Source: Chryseobacterium sp. BLS98
Lineage (GTDB): Bacteria; Bacteroidota; Bacteroidia; Flavobacteriales; Weeksellaceae
DNA length: 64,000 nucleotides
Direction: 5' to 3'
Assembly (NCBI RefSeq): GCF_001045445.1
Contig: NZ_LFNF01000005.1
Span: forward strand, 124,001-188,000
The position numbers were made by a program, and so were the translations under genes. Positions 25,940-35,268 of the stretch are shown one piece after another. How positions within the stretch are numbered: position 1 is the stretch's first letter; every line of letters starts with the position of its first letter. Under the pieces are notes generated by a model. It ran no database searches. It had not been told where the DNA came from and saw only the letters and a list, made by a program, of their open reading frames with translations.

Positions 25940-27787
25940 TTAATCGGAATATTCTTTTAAAAGCTGTCTGTAGCTCATCAGGATAGAAGATTTTGATATA
26001 AACCCGATAAAATCATTATTTTCACTTGTTACCGGAAGGTTCCATACCCCAGTGTCATCAAAAACCTGAAGAATTTCCAAAGGCTTATTTTCTCGGTGAA
26101 TAACTGCTGGCGGGGTTTTCATAATCTGGGAAACCGTCATTGAGCTGTCTGTTTCTTTATTGAAAAGATAAGGACGGATGTCATCCAAAGTCAGGATACC
26201 TTTCAGTTTTCCTGCTTCATCTGTAACTGCAAAAATATTTTTATTTCCGTTTTTTACCTGTTCAAATAATTCGGTAACCGAAGCATGCTCATTAATCGTT
26301 TCTGAAAATCGGTCTATGAAATCTTCTGTTTTTAAAGCAAAAAGCAGGTTGGTATCGTGCTGTTTGGTCAGTATTTTTCCCTGTTCAGCCAAAGATTTAA
26401 GCTCGGGAGAGATCGGGGAGAACCATTTCGCAATAAGATAGGAGATAATAGATACAATCATCAGCGGAATAAAAAGATCGTATCCGAAACTGGATTCGGC
26501 AATCAGGAATATGGCTGTAAGAGGGGCATACAGTACACCACTCATTGCACCGGCCATCCCTACAAGCACGAGATTCGTTACCGGAACGTCAGTAAACCCA
26601 ATATGCTGGCAAACCAGAGCAAATAAATATCCAACTGTGCCACCGGCAAAAAGGGAAGGGGCAAAATTACCGCCATTACCTCCGCTGAATATGGTAAAAG
26701 ACGTAGCAAAAGCTTTTAAAAGACACACCAAAACCAGGAATATAATAATGGTCCAATCACCGATCTCAAAATACCTGAAAAAGCTGTTTCTGATAATAGC
26801 ATTGGTGCTGCCGTTGGTAAAAGCCTTCACCGTTTCATATCCTTCCCCGAATAACGGTGGAAAGAGCACACAGAGCAGCGACAGCACCAATCCGCCAAAC
26901 ATTGCTTTTCGCATCCTTGAAAGTTTAAGCTCTTTAATGAAATGCTCAACCTTTTGGGAAATGACCACAAAATAGCGGGCATACAAGCCTGTTACAATTC
27001 CGAGAATAAGATAATAGGGAACATTTTTATAATTAAAAGGATCTCTGGTATAAAACCTGAAAAGTACGTCTTCCTGAAGCAGAATTCTGGATAAAAGACT
27101 TCCGCACACCGCAGCCACTACCAAAGGTATAAAGTCTGTAAAAACTACACCTGTCAAAAGAATTTCAAAAGCGAACATAATCCCGGCAATCGGAGCATTA
27201 AAGGCCGAAGCAATCCCTGCGGTCGCACCTGCAGCCAGCAAGAGTGTCCGTTCTTTGTAGCTCAGCCTGTAGGTCTGCGCATAATTGGAACCGATGGCAG
27301 CCCCGGTAACGGCAATGGGACTTTCCAATCCGGCAGAACCTCCCAATCCTACGGTCACAGCACTCTGGATAATCTGGGAATACATTTTCACAGAAGCTAC
27401 AATACTTGAATTCTGGGCAATTTCGTATAAAATGGCACCGATTCCTTTTCTGTCCTGCCCTTTGAATAGAGTAAGCACAATAGATGTGGTGAGCACAATC
27501 CCCAGAAACGGAAAGACAATATAGAACAGGATCTGGTATTCAAAATGAACCTTATGCGTAATAAAATTGTGAATGGTATGGACAAGAGTTTTCAGGACCA
27601 CTCCGGCAAGCCCCGCCGTACAGCCTACAAGGATCCCGGAAAGCACCAGAAATTGGTTCCTGCTGAGCCTGTTATTCAGCCAGTGAAGGATGAGCTCATA
27701 GCTCCGGGCCTTTTCCAGCCCGTATTCCTGAAAGTCTCTTTTAAATTTTAGAAAGCTTAAATACTTCTTTTTGTTGTGAATCTTCAC
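25940..27787 (-). CDS. ClC-type chloride channel/transporter with C-terminal CBS pair
   Basis: Inner-membrane anion channel or H+/Cl- exchanger of 615 residues. The ClC selectivity motifs are present: GLGGSAGLESPIAVTG (GSxGxE/SP with the gating glutamate), AGIASAFNAPIAGIMFAFE, and GGNGGNFAPSLFAGGTVGY (GxFxP). About 10-12 transmembrane helices span residues 45-450. Two CBS domains follow (about 490-610), ending with EILQVFDDTGVWNLPVT, and usually sense adenine nucleotides. It is monocistronic; the 237 nt downstream to the next gene hold no gene that I can see. Confidence 0.93.
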   Translation of the reverse strand: MKIHNKKKYLSFLKFKRDFQEYGLEKARSYELILHWLNNRLSRNQFLVLSGILVGCTAGLAGVVLKTLVHTIHNFITHKVHFEYQILFYIVFPFLGIVLTTSIVLTLFKGQDRKGIGAILYEIAQNSSIVASVKMYSQIIQSAVTVGLGGSAGLESPIAVTGAAIGSNYAQTYRLSYKERTLLLAAGATAGIASAFNAPIAGIMFAFEILLTGVVFTDFIPLVVAAVCGSLLSRILLQEDVLFRFYTRDPFNYKNVPYYLILGIVTGLYARYFVVISQKVEHFIKELKLSRMRKAMFGGLVLSLLCVLFPPLFGEGYETVKAFTNGSTNAIIRNSFFRYFEIGDWTIIIFLVLVCLLKAFATSFTIFSGGNGGNFAPSLFAGGTVGYLFALVCQHIGFTDVPVTNLVLVGMAGAMSGVLYAPLTAIFLIAESSFGYDLFIPLMIVSIISYLIAKWFSPISPELKSLAEQGKILTKQHDTNLLFALKTEDFIDRFSETINEHASVTELFEQVKNGNKNIFAVTDEAGKLKGILTLDDIRPYLFNKETDSSMTVSQIMKTPPAVIHRENKPLEILQVFDDTGVWNLPVTSENNDFIGFISKSSILMSYRQLLKEYSD

Positions 27788-28024
27788 CTGAAAACCAATT
27801 TTAAAACTGTGATGGTTCCGTAAATTTATGAAATATCTTGATAAGGATTTAGTATTTGGCGGCTATAAATTGATTGATTCCAAACATAATGTATTGAAAT
27901 TAAGAACATTGAAGTATTATAAATATTTTTTAATAAAATTTCGTTTTCAAAATTTATAAATTCAGCTTTGATTTTCTAAGGATTAAACTTCTACAGTTCT
28001 TCTATGCAGCAATCCGTAAATACA

Positions 28025-29623
28025 CTAGGTTGCTGATTCTAAACGGTCTTTTTTCAGGTTATTGATAAAATAGGACGGACTTACACCTGTTTCTTTTTTG
28101 AAGATAACAGCAAAAACTTCTCTTGATGAAAATCCACAGGCTTCAGCCAGATAACTGATCTTATATTCTCTGTAAATAGGGTTTTCATAAAGCTTATTGA
28201 TGATATAATTGATCCTGAGACCGTTGATATAATTATTGTAATTGTTTTCTTTATACTGTTTGATAATTTCTGAAAGATACCGTGTATTGGTATTCAGATC
28301 GGTGGCAAGAGAAGTGAGACTGAGGTCTTTTTTAATGAATTTTTGTGATTTTTCAAATTTTTCCAGCTTGCCCAGGATCATTTTCACTGTTTCATCTGTA
28401 ATGGTAATGCTTTTTTCAGATGACACTTCCAGCTGCGTATTTTGTATCGGACTGCTATTGTTTTTGTTCAGCGTATTAATAACAGCTTCATAATTTTCGT
28501 GAAGTTTTTTCTGGTTTCTCTTCCAAAACAGTATCCCGCCTGCCACAAGAAGAATAATAACGGTAAGACTGATCATCAGAATTTTCTGAATGTTACCTGT
28601 ATGAGCTTTTCCCTGTTCGTCCATTATTTTTTTTACGGGCGTGTTAATGGTTTTCTTCTCTTCATTCACCAGGCTGTCATTGAGCTTTGTGTAAAGATTC
28701 ATGTATTCTTTTGAAGCTTCTTTATTTCCAAGTTCTACATATGACTTAAAATTAACTTCATAAATATCTCTCCTGATATAGGGAATACTCATTGATTTTT
28801 CCAGTTGTTCAGCTTTTTTGCCGTACTGTACCGCCAGATCATATTTTTTCTGATCATAATACAGCCAGGCATATTCATTTAAAATCGTACATTCCAGGTT
28901 TTTGGGCACCTTATAATCATTATTCTGAGCTATTTTTAGTGCCTTTTCAAAATAATTTTCAGCATCGTTGATCCTTTTGGAAGCAACGCTTGTCATTCCC
29001 AGATTCATATAAGATAAAACCAGAAGAAAGTATTTTTTTGATTTAAAATCTTTGCTATTTCCAATATGAACCGCACTTTCTAAAGACTTTTCCTGATAAT
29101 GTATAACCGAATCCAATGGTGCTTCCACATGAGCCAAATAACTTCCTATACCTGTATATATTAATGATTTGAGATAATTCTTAGTGTCAACAGTTGATAC
29201 TTTTTCAGCTATTTTTAAAGCTTTTCTAAACTCTGCAATACTTTCATTGTTAAAACCCAATTCCGTATAGGATGAAGCTCTTAGCCTATAAGTATTGGCC
29301 AGTTTCGCATCAGACCTTGTTTCAAGAGCAAGCTTTTCTGCTTCTGTACTGAGCTCAATTACTTTTTTGTAATTTCCTATATCATAATATCTGGCCATCA
29401 GGATAGAACCGCTTTCCAAGATTCCTTTTGTATACCCGTTTTTTTTAGAGACACGATAGATCTCATTGGAAAGGGTGATAGATTTTCCTATATTGTTTTT
29501 TGCTAATTCTTCAGCACGGATAATTTCGGCATCAATTTGTGAGTTTGTGAGAGGCCCGGAACCTAGTTGAGCATTAAAAAGCCCGAAAACCAAACAGGGC
29601 AGAAGTAAAATAGTATTTTTCAT
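28025..29623 (-). CDS. TPR-transmembrane-AraC regulator
   Basis: Hybrid membrane regulator of 532 residues, a Bacteroidota-type design. A signal peptide (about 1-18) is followed by tetratricopeptide-like helical repeats (about 25-330, for example YTELGFNNESIAEFRKALKIAEK and ALKIAQNNDYKVPKNL). One transmembrane helix (about 348-366, ILMISLTVIILLVAGGILFW) precedes a cytoplasmic AraC helix-turn-helix at the C-terminus (about 425-525, SLATDLNTNTRYLSEIIKQY and ISYLAEACGFSSREVFAVIF). It presumably passes a periplasmic signal straight to DNA. No target is evident; the divergent HTH pair at 29924 is a candidate. Confidence 0.9.
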   Translation of the reverse strand: MKNTILLLPCLVFGLFNAQLGSGPLTNSQIDAEIIRAEELAKNNIGKSITLSNEIYRVSKKNGYTKGILESGSILMARYYDIGNYKKVIELSTEAEKLALETRSDAKLANTYRLRASSYTELGFNNESIAEFRKALKIAEKVSTVDTKNYLKSLIYTGIGSYLAHVEAPLDSVIHYQEKSLESAVHIGNSKDFKSKKYFLLVLSYMNLGMTSVASKRINDAENYFEKALKIAQNNDYKVPKNLECTILNEYAWLYYDQKKYDLAVQYGKKAEQLEKSMSIPYIRRDIYEVNFKSYVELGNKEASKEYMNLYTKLNDSLVNEEKKTINTPVKKIMDEQGKAHTGNIQKILMISLTVIILLVAGGILFWKRNQKKLHENYEAVINTLNKNNSSPIQNTQLEVSSEKSITITDETVKMILGKLEKFEKSQKFIKKDLSLTSLATDLNTNTRYLSEIIKQYKENNYNNYINGLRINYIINKLYENPIYREYKISYLAEACGFSSREVFAVIFKKETGVSPSYFINNLKKDRLESAT

Positions 29624-29923
29624 TATTGTGTTTTGAAAAAGTAAATTAAGTACAATATTAACAATTACAGTTTAATAATAGTGTTAGTTTTTCAGAATTT
29701 ATATGATTAATTAATTTTTTAAACTTACTGAATTTTAATTGTTTAAATTCAATCAACAGCTTTTAATTCTGCAGGTTTTTAAGTTTGATAAAATATCCTG
29801 AAATAGCTGTTCTTTTTTCAGAAATCATTTCGCTTGGTACTTTTCTTTACCGGGTTAAAAGCTTAATATTACTATTCTGAATAATAAAATTCCTTTAACC
29901 GTAAAAAACACAAACAGAAATAT
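29624..29923. other. AT-rich divergent region with a palindrome
   Basis: 300 nt between two divergent regulator genes with no coding frame that I support. GAATTTTAA (29730-29738) and TTTAAATTC (29742-29750) pair at 8 of 9 positions around a 3-nt centre and could be a regulator site. Otherwise it is AT-rich. Confidence 0.4.
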
Positions 29924-30352
29924 ATGGATCTAAAAAACCTGAATATTGGGGCAATGATAAAAGAAAAAGTAGCTCAAAGCGGTATAGAAATGTCCCGGAT
30001 ATGTAAATTTCTCAACTGCAAGGAAGAAGATGTTATGAAAATGTATGATTCTCCTTCTTCTGACACAGAAATGCTGTTGCGGTGGTCCAAGCTTCTACAG
30101 TATGATTTCTTCAGGCTCTATTCACAGCATCAGATTTTGTATTCGCCCCAGTCTTCCATGAACTATATCCAAAAGAAAAATATACCGGATTCATTGCCGG
30201 ATTTCCGTAAAAACCTTTATACCAAGGAAATCATAGAATTTGTTCTGGACAAGATCAGAAAAGGGGAAATGACAAAATCAGGTGTCATTTCTGAATATAA
30301 AATTCCCAAAAGCACCTTATACAAATGGCTGCATAAATACAATATGATGTAA
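29924..30352 (+). CDS. Transposase-like HTH protein, first of a pair
   Basis: Protein of 142 residues. An N-terminal helical domain resembles a XRE-like HTH (MIKEKVAQSGIEMSRICKFLNCKEEDV, followed by LLRWSKLLQYDFFRLYSQH). A C-terminal helix-turn-helix (about 115-142, MTKSGVISEYKIPKSTLYKWL) is of the IS3 OrfA/HTH_23 type. No DDE catalytic partner or terminal inverted repeats are nearby, so it looks like a domesticated DNA-binding protein rather than a live transposon. It is followed by a second HTH gene 12 nt downstream. Confidence 0.75.
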   Translation: MDLKNLNIGAMIKEKVAQSGIEMSRICKFLNCKEEDVMKMYDSPSSDTEMLLRWSKLLQYDFFRLYSQHQILYSPQSSMNYIQKKNIPDSLPDFRKNLYTKEIIEFVLDKIRKGEMTKSGVISEYKIPKSTLYKWLHKYNMM

Positions 30353-30364
30353 AGTGAAAATACA

Positions 30365-30685
30365 ATGAAAAATATCCCTGATTATAAAAGAATATACACA
30401 GACCTTATCAATGAAAGGTATCCTGAAAAAAAAGAAGCATTCAAAGCCATACTTTCCCAAAAGGATTTGTCCCTGCTTGATGTGATCAAATGCAGTACTA
30501 TTCTTACGGATGTAGAAGATAAAAATGCCGTTACCTTTAATCAAAGGCACCGCTGTTTTGACCGGCAAACCATCATTGAAATACTGGACTATCAAAAGGA
30601 AAATGGTTATAACAATACCCAGCTCGCAAGACATTTTAAGCTGAGCAGAAATACCATTGCAAAATGGAAAAAGAAATTCATTTAA
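30365..30685 (+). CDS. Transposase-like HTH protein, second of a pair
   Basis: Protein of 106 residues with a C-terminal helix-turn-helix (about 78-106, NNTQLARHFKLSRNTIAKWKKKF) of the Fis/HTH_28 type and an N-terminal helical part. It lies 12 nt after the gene at 29924, so the two are co-transcribed and probably act together. No transposase core follows; the next gene is a convergent SDR enzyme. Confidence 0.75.
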   Translation: MKNIPDYKRIYTDLINERYPEKKEAFKAILSQKDLSLLDVIKCSTILTDVEDKNAVTFNQRHRCFDRQTIIEILDYQKENGYNNTQLARHFKLSRNTIAKWKKKFI

Positions 30686-30690
30686 AAATA

Positions 30691-30725
30691 AAAATAACCT
30701 CTCATTTAGGAAGTTTTGTTATTTT
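30691..30725. terminator. AT-rich hairpin between HTH pair and SDR gene
   Basis: AAAATAAC / GTTATTTT stem with inner CCT/AGG pairing, between two convergent genes. It is weak but well placed for a bidirectional terminator. Confidence 0.45.
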
Positions 30726-30727
30726 CG

Positions 30728-31531
30728 CTAAACTACTTTTGCTTTACGTACAATTTTGGTCAAGAGATTCGGGAAAAATCTTTTAAGATAGGTTCCCAAT
30801 ACTTCCTGTCCACCTATGGAAGCCTGGTTTTTCTTTTTTTCTATCGCTGAAAGCATTTTCCGGGCGAAAACATCAGCAGGCATTCCTTTCTTGGTGGCAT
30901 CATCCATAGTACCCTGCAGGGAGCCATTACCGGTCACTGCATTAATGGAGATATTGGTCTGGACAAATCCTGGACAAATGATCGTCACTATGATATTCCT
31001 GGTATACAATTCGGCACGCAGGCTGTCAAAAAAACCATGGAGTGCATGTTTTGCAGCAGCATAACTGCTTCGCATAGGTGCTCCGAAAATACCCATCAGG
31101 CTGGAAACTACAGCAATATGTCCGCCACCGTTTCGGATCATGTAGGGAAGAACAGATTTGGTAAGAGCTACCGTTCCTATAAAATCAATATCCATTAAAC
31201 GTTTATCCACTTCTATATCAGTTTCTATAGCCAGTGAACGCTGGGAAAGCCCTGCGTTATTGATCAGAATATCTATTTTTCCAAATCTGTCTACAACTTC
31301 TGCCACAACATCCGGCATTTTTTTGTAATCCTCCAGATCCAATGGTAGTACAGTAAAACGGTTGGCCTCAAGCCCTGCTTTTTGGGCAACAGCATCTAAC
31401 TGATCTTTATTTCTTGATGAAAGAATGATTTTTGCACTGCTTTTTATTGCCAGTTCGTTAACCAAAGCTTCCCCGATTCCTGAGGAAGCTCCTGTAATCC
31501 AAACTACTTTATTATCGAAATAACTTTTCAT
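30728..31531 (-). CDS. Short-chain dehydrogenase/reductase
   Basis: NAD(P)-dependent SDR of 267 residues. The cofactor loop is VWITGASSGIGEALV, with LINNAGLS and the catalytic Tyr-Lys in SSYAAAKHALHGFF, preceded by the serine in AVVSSLMG. It resembles DltE/YqjQ-like 'dehydrogenase of unknown specificity' proteins with a basic C-terminal end (RKAKVV). It lies 45 nt downstream of the FAD-dependent gene on the same strand, so the two are probably one operon handling a common substrate. Substrate unknown. Confidence 0.9.
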   Translation of the reverse strand: MKSYFDNKVVWITGASSGIGEALVNELAIKSSAKIILSSRNKDQLDAVAQKAGLEANRFTVLPLDLEDYKKMPDVVAEVVDRFGKIDILINNAGLSQRSLAIETDIEVDKRLMDIDFIGTVALTKSVLPYMIRNGGGHIAVVSSLMGIFGAPMRSSYAAAKHALHGFFDSLRAELYTRNIIVTIICPGFVQTNISINAVTGNGSLQGTMDDATKKGMPADVFARKMLSAIEKKKNQASIGGQEVLGTYLKRFFPNLLTKIVRKAKVV

Positions 31532-31576
31532 CCTTGTTTTTTTAGTGTTTGCTTCTTAATTTTTAAAATTCATCAT

Positions 31577-33235
31577 TTAAATTCCTGCTATATATTTTCC
31601 GGCTTTCATTCCGGAAAAGATACAGCCTCCAAGAAATGTTCCTTCCAGCGCACGGTAGCCATGCATTCCGCCACCGCCGAAGCCGGCAGCTTCTCCTGCT
31701 GCATACAGCCCGTCAATTACACTATCATCATCTCTCAGAACCTGTCCGTTAAGGTTGGTTTTAATCCCTCCCAATGTCTTCCGGGTAAGAATATGAAGCC
31801 GTACGGCGATTAAAGGTCCGTTTTTAGGGTCCAGTATTTTATGCGGAGCTGCTACACGGCCTAATTTATCTCCAAGATAATTCCTTGTATTCCTTATATA
31901 ATTTACCTGTGTATCTTTTGAATACTTATTGTCAAGCTCACGGTCTCTGGCCTCTATCTGTTCCTTTATTTTATCATAGCTCAAATGATGGGCACCGGAA
32001 AGTTCATTCATTCTTTCCACCAGGTTTTTCAGATCATCTGAAACTATAAAATCTTTTCCATGTTCTTTAAATGCTTCTACAGGTCCCGGTGCTTTTTTAC
32101 CAAAAATCCTGCTCAGAAAAAGGGCATAGTCCTTATTGGTAATATCCGGATTCTGCTCTGACCCGGAAAGGGCAAATTCTTTTTTAATGATTTTCTGGGT
32201 CAAAATAAACCAGGAGTAAGAAAATCCTGTATCCTGGATATGCTTCAGGGTTCCCAAAGTATCAAACCCCGGCAGGAAAGGAGCGGGGAGACGGTTTCCC
32301 TTGGCATCGAACCATAAAGAAGAAGGACCGGGCAGTATTCTGATGCCGTGTTTCGGCCATATCGGGTTCCAGTTCTGTATTCCTTCCGTATAATGCCACA
32401 TCCTGTCCGGATTGATGATATGTGCTCCTGAGTTTTCGGCAATACCGATCATTTTTCCGTCCACATAGGCAGGTACGCCGCAGACCATATTTTCCGGAGC
32501 TTTTCCTAATCTTTCCGGCCAGTTTTTTCTTACGAGCTCATGGTTTGCTCCTATGCCGCCAGATGCAATGATGACGTGAGAAGCATGATATTCAAACTGT
32601 GCTGTGACGTTTCTGTTGGTTTCGGCACCTCTTTCTTTATCATCATTCTCAAGGATATTACCCCTGAGACCTTTGATTTTGCCGTTTTCTATGATCAGCT
32701 CAGTTATCCTATGTCTGAATTTCATCTGTAAAAGCCCATTTTCTTTTGCTTTGTAGGCCTTATCTACAAATGGTTTTATTACACCTGTTCCTGTACCCCA
32801 GCTGACGTGGAAACGTGGTACGGAGTTTCCATGGCCGGTTGCTGATCCGTCACCACGTTCTGCCCATCCAACCATGAACATGAACTTAATCCCCAGCTTG
32901 GAAACATAGGCATATTTTTCATAGGCTGCAAATTTCAGATAAGCTTCCGCCCATTTTCTGGGCCAGTAATCTTCTTTGCGGTCAAAACCTGCTGTACCTT
33001 TCCAATCCTGGAGAGCCAGCTCATAAGAATCCTTAATTCCCATTTTGCGCTGCTGGGGCGAGTTAATCAGGAACAGACCTCCAAATGACCAGAATGCCTG
33101 GCCTCCTATATTCTGTTCCGTTTCCTGATCAAGGAGAAGTACTTTTTTCCCCGCATTGGTAATTTCCATAGCTGCGGTAAGTCCTGCTAATCCTGCACCC
33201 ACGATAATAGCATCAGGCTGGAATTCTTCTTCCAT
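31577..33235 (-). CDS. FAD-binding dehydrogenase (KstD-like flavoprotein)
   Basis: Flavoprotein of 552 residues of the FAD-binding-2 (succinate dehydrogenase/3-ketosteroid dehydrogenase) family. It has the Rossmann start IIVGAGLAGLTAAMEITNAGKK, then QAFWSFGGLFL, VIIASGGIGANHELVRKNWP, and the C-terminal FAD block YAAGEAAGFGGGGMHGYRAL followed by EGTFLGGCIFSG. There is no signal peptide or Tat motif, so it is cytoplasmic. It is known in genomes as 'FAD-binding dehydrogenase' of unknown substrate. It is first in a two-gene unit with the SDR enzyme. Confidence 0.9.
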   Translation of the reverse strand: MEEEFQPDAIIVGAGLAGLTAAMEITNAGKKVLLLDQETEQNIGGQAFWSFGGLFLINSPQQRKMGIKDSYELALQDWKGTAGFDRKEDYWPRKWAEAYLKFAAYEKYAYVSKLGIKFMFMVGWAERGDGSATGHGNSVPRFHVSWGTGTGVIKPFVDKAYKAKENGLLQMKFRHRITELIIENGKIKGLRGNILENDDKERGAETNRNVTAQFEYHASHVIIASGGIGANHELVRKNWPERLGKAPENMVCGVPAYVDGKMIGIAENSGAHIINPDRMWHYTEGIQNWNPIWPKHGIRILPGPSSLWFDAKGNRLPAPFLPGFDTLGTLKHIQDTGFSYSWFILTQKIIKKEFALSGSEQNPDITNKDYALFLSRIFGKKAPGPVEAFKEHGKDFIVSDDLKNLVERMNELSGAHHLSYDKIKEQIEARDRELDNKYSKDTQVNYIRNTRNYLGDKLGRVAAPHKILDPKNGPLIAVRLHILTRKTLGGIKTNLNGQVLRDDDSVIDGLYAAGEAAGFGGGGMHGYRALEGTFLGGCIFSGMKAGKYIAGI

Positions 33236-33352
33236 GGTATTGATTTGCTTTGGTTGATATTGAATTATTTACTATATTAAATATATAAAATATTTCATAT
33301 CCGGATGTTGGAAAATTAATGCACCGTAATTTGGCTATGGCAGAATAAAAAA

Positions 33353-33381
33353 ACAGGTCAGAAAAATTATTCCTGACCTGT
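33353..33381 (-). terminator. Terminator after the small membrane protein gene
   Basis: ACAGGTCAG / CTGACCTGT stem with an A/T-rich loop and an A-run on the + strand before it, giving a T-run after it on the minus strand. It is placed 28 nt past the stop of the gene at 33410. Confidence 0.75.
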
Positions 33382-33409
33382 TTTTATGTAAGCAAGTTTC
33401 AATTTTTTA

Positions 33410-33589
<180 letters not shown>

Positions 33590-33796
33590 TTAATGTTATT
33601 TTCTCATTTAATACATATTCTGTGCCTTTATGCAATAAAGTTGTCAATAACATCTAAAATGTGGTATCTATCCTCTATTTGCAATGAAAATAAATTCTGT
33701 CAATAATAGGATTATTAAAATCAATAACAATCTCATTTATAATGTATTAAAAAAACAGAATAAAAACTAAAAGCTATAGAATTTGAAATCTACCTT

Positions 33797-34189
33797 TTAT
33801 AAAGTTTTCCGGTCCAGGGCATAGCAGTTATCTTCTGCTTTACTGATCAGGATATAAAAGAAAAGGGCATAGATCATTTGTATTCCCATCGCTTCCCAGT
33901 TTTCTACGGTGCTGCTTCCAAAAAGAAGCATGATGATAAGTCCGGCCCCTGCCATGCTTGCCAGGCGGGTCTTAAAGCCTATAATAAGAAGACCACCAAT
34001 CATAAATTCCAAAAAAGGGAGAGCTGTACTGAACAGGTGCACAAAGGGTTGGGGCAGCCAGCTTTTTTCAAAACTTTTTGTCATTCCTTCAGCAAAAACG
34101 GAAAGTTTAGGAATTCGGGCAAGACCGTGTCCCAGAAGATTTACTCCCATGGATATCCGTAAAAGGAAATAAGCTATATTTTTATTCAT
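33797..34189 (-). CDS. DoxX-family membrane protein
   Basis: Membrane protein of 130 residues with four hydrophobic segments. It has the DoxX signature with RISMGVNLLGHGLARIPKL at the start and a second-half motif FLEFMIGGLLIIGFKTRLASMAGA. DoxX proteins act in quinone- or thiosulfate-linked redox and in oxidative-stress complexes, with the substrate usually undefined. It is 11 nt downstream of the deacetylase gene on the same strand, so it is co-transcribed with it. Confidence 0.88.
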   Translation of the reverse strand: MNKNIAYFLLRISMGVNLLGHGLARIPKLSVFAEGMTKSFEKSWLPQPFVHLFSTALPFLEFMIGGLLIIGFKTRLASMAGAGLIIMLLFGSSTVENWEAMGIQMIYALFFYILISKAEDNCYALDRKTL

Positions 34190-34200
34190 AATATTTATTT

Positions 34201-35178
34201 TTAGTTATTATATTTTTCTTCGCTGTTATCTATAGGGGTTGCAGGATCATTAACCACCATTTTTGCGATATCATCCTTACGCATAAAAACGACTCCCTGC
34301 TTTTCTTTAGTATATCTGATAAATTCTTCCATAGCATGAACCATTGCAGGAGTTCCGCCGATCCTGTCATGGAAACTGATGCTCATCATTCTTCTTTTGG
34401 AAGCCCCTTCTTCATACAAGCGGTCAAACTCAAATTTCAGCTGCGTGAGAAACTGATCCGGGCTCCAGTGTTTCCCTTCAATGTTTACAATATCATTATT
34501 TCTGAGGGTATAAGGAATCACAACAAAATTTTTCCCATTAACCTTGGTAATAACAGGCTCGTCGTGACTAAGGTCATCTATATGATAAAGGAAACCAAGC
34601 TCCTGCAGGACCTTTAAAGTATTAGGGCTTCTTCTGAGCCAGTTGCAGTTGTAGCCTAAAACTTTCTGTCCTGTAATCTTTTCAACTGCGTCTGCACCGT
34701 CTTTTACAAAGTGCAGTTCATCGGTATAGTTTTTATTCCACTGGTTGTCCCAGGCAAAGCCGTGGCCAGCTATTTCATGACCTCCATTGGCAATGGCTCT
34801 GGCAATTTCTGGGTATTTTTCAGCGGCCGTCCCAACAACATGGGAAGTCACTTTTATATCATACTTTTTCCACAGATCCAGCATACGGTAAATTCCTTCG
34901 TTCGCGCCATAACGATACCAGCTTTCTGCAGCAAGATCCGGCTGTCCTTTGGGAAGGGGAGTTCCGCTGAAAGGACTTTCTGCACCTTCGGGCTGGCCTC
35001 CGGTTTCAAACTGCATGGATACCGAAATAACCAGGCGAGCACCGTTGGGCCAGTATTTTTTGGATATTGATTCTGTCTTTTCAGATTCTTCATTGGTGCC
35101 TTTCCTGTTCTTTTCGATACAGGAAGCCAGCATCATTACGGATGCGATCAGGAAGGCAGATGTTTTTAAATGCTTCAT
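34201..35178 (-). CDS. Lipoprotein polysaccharide deacetylase (PuuE-like)
   Basis: Carbohydrate esterase/NodB-fold protein of 325 residues. The ATG at 35178 (MKHLKTSAFLIASVMMLASC) gives a clear lipoprotein signal peptide with lipobox LASC; the longer frame has no signal. The start of the fold reads RLVISVSMQFETGGQPEG. It has HVVGTAAEKYPEIARA, HEIAGHGFAWDN (two histidines) and late SFHDRIGGTPAM. It resembles the PuuE/allantoinase-like deacetylases more than the peptidoglycan ones, although those are usually cytoplasmic. It would sit on the outer membrane or face the periplasm. It is divergent from an AraC-family gene that may control it. Confidence 0.85.
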   Translation of the reverse strand: MKHLKTSAFLIASVMMLASCIEKNRKGTNEESEKTESISKKYWPNGARLVISVSMQFETGGQPEGAESPFSGTPLPKGQPDLAAESWYRYGANEGIYRMLDLWKKYDIKVTSHVVGTAAEKYPEIARAIANGGHEIAGHGFAWDNQWNKNYTDELHFVKDGADAVEKITGQKVLGYNCNWLRRSPNTLKVLQELGFLYHIDDLSHDEPVITKVNGKNFVVIPYTLRNNDIVNIEGKHWSPDQFLTQLKFEFDRLYEEGASKRRMMSISFHDRIGGTPAMVHAMEEFIRYTKEKQGVVFMRKDDIAKMVVNDPATPIDNSEEKYNN

Positions 35179-35268
35179 TTTAAAAAGTTTTGTTCTGCAA
35201 AATTCATCAATATACGGCTGGATTATATTGTAAAAATTTATGCTAAATTTGTAAAAATCCATTCATCC

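Noticed and set aside
29924-30685. An intact IS element at the HTH pair
   Set aside because: No catalytic transposase gene and no terminal inverted repeats or target duplication that I could find.
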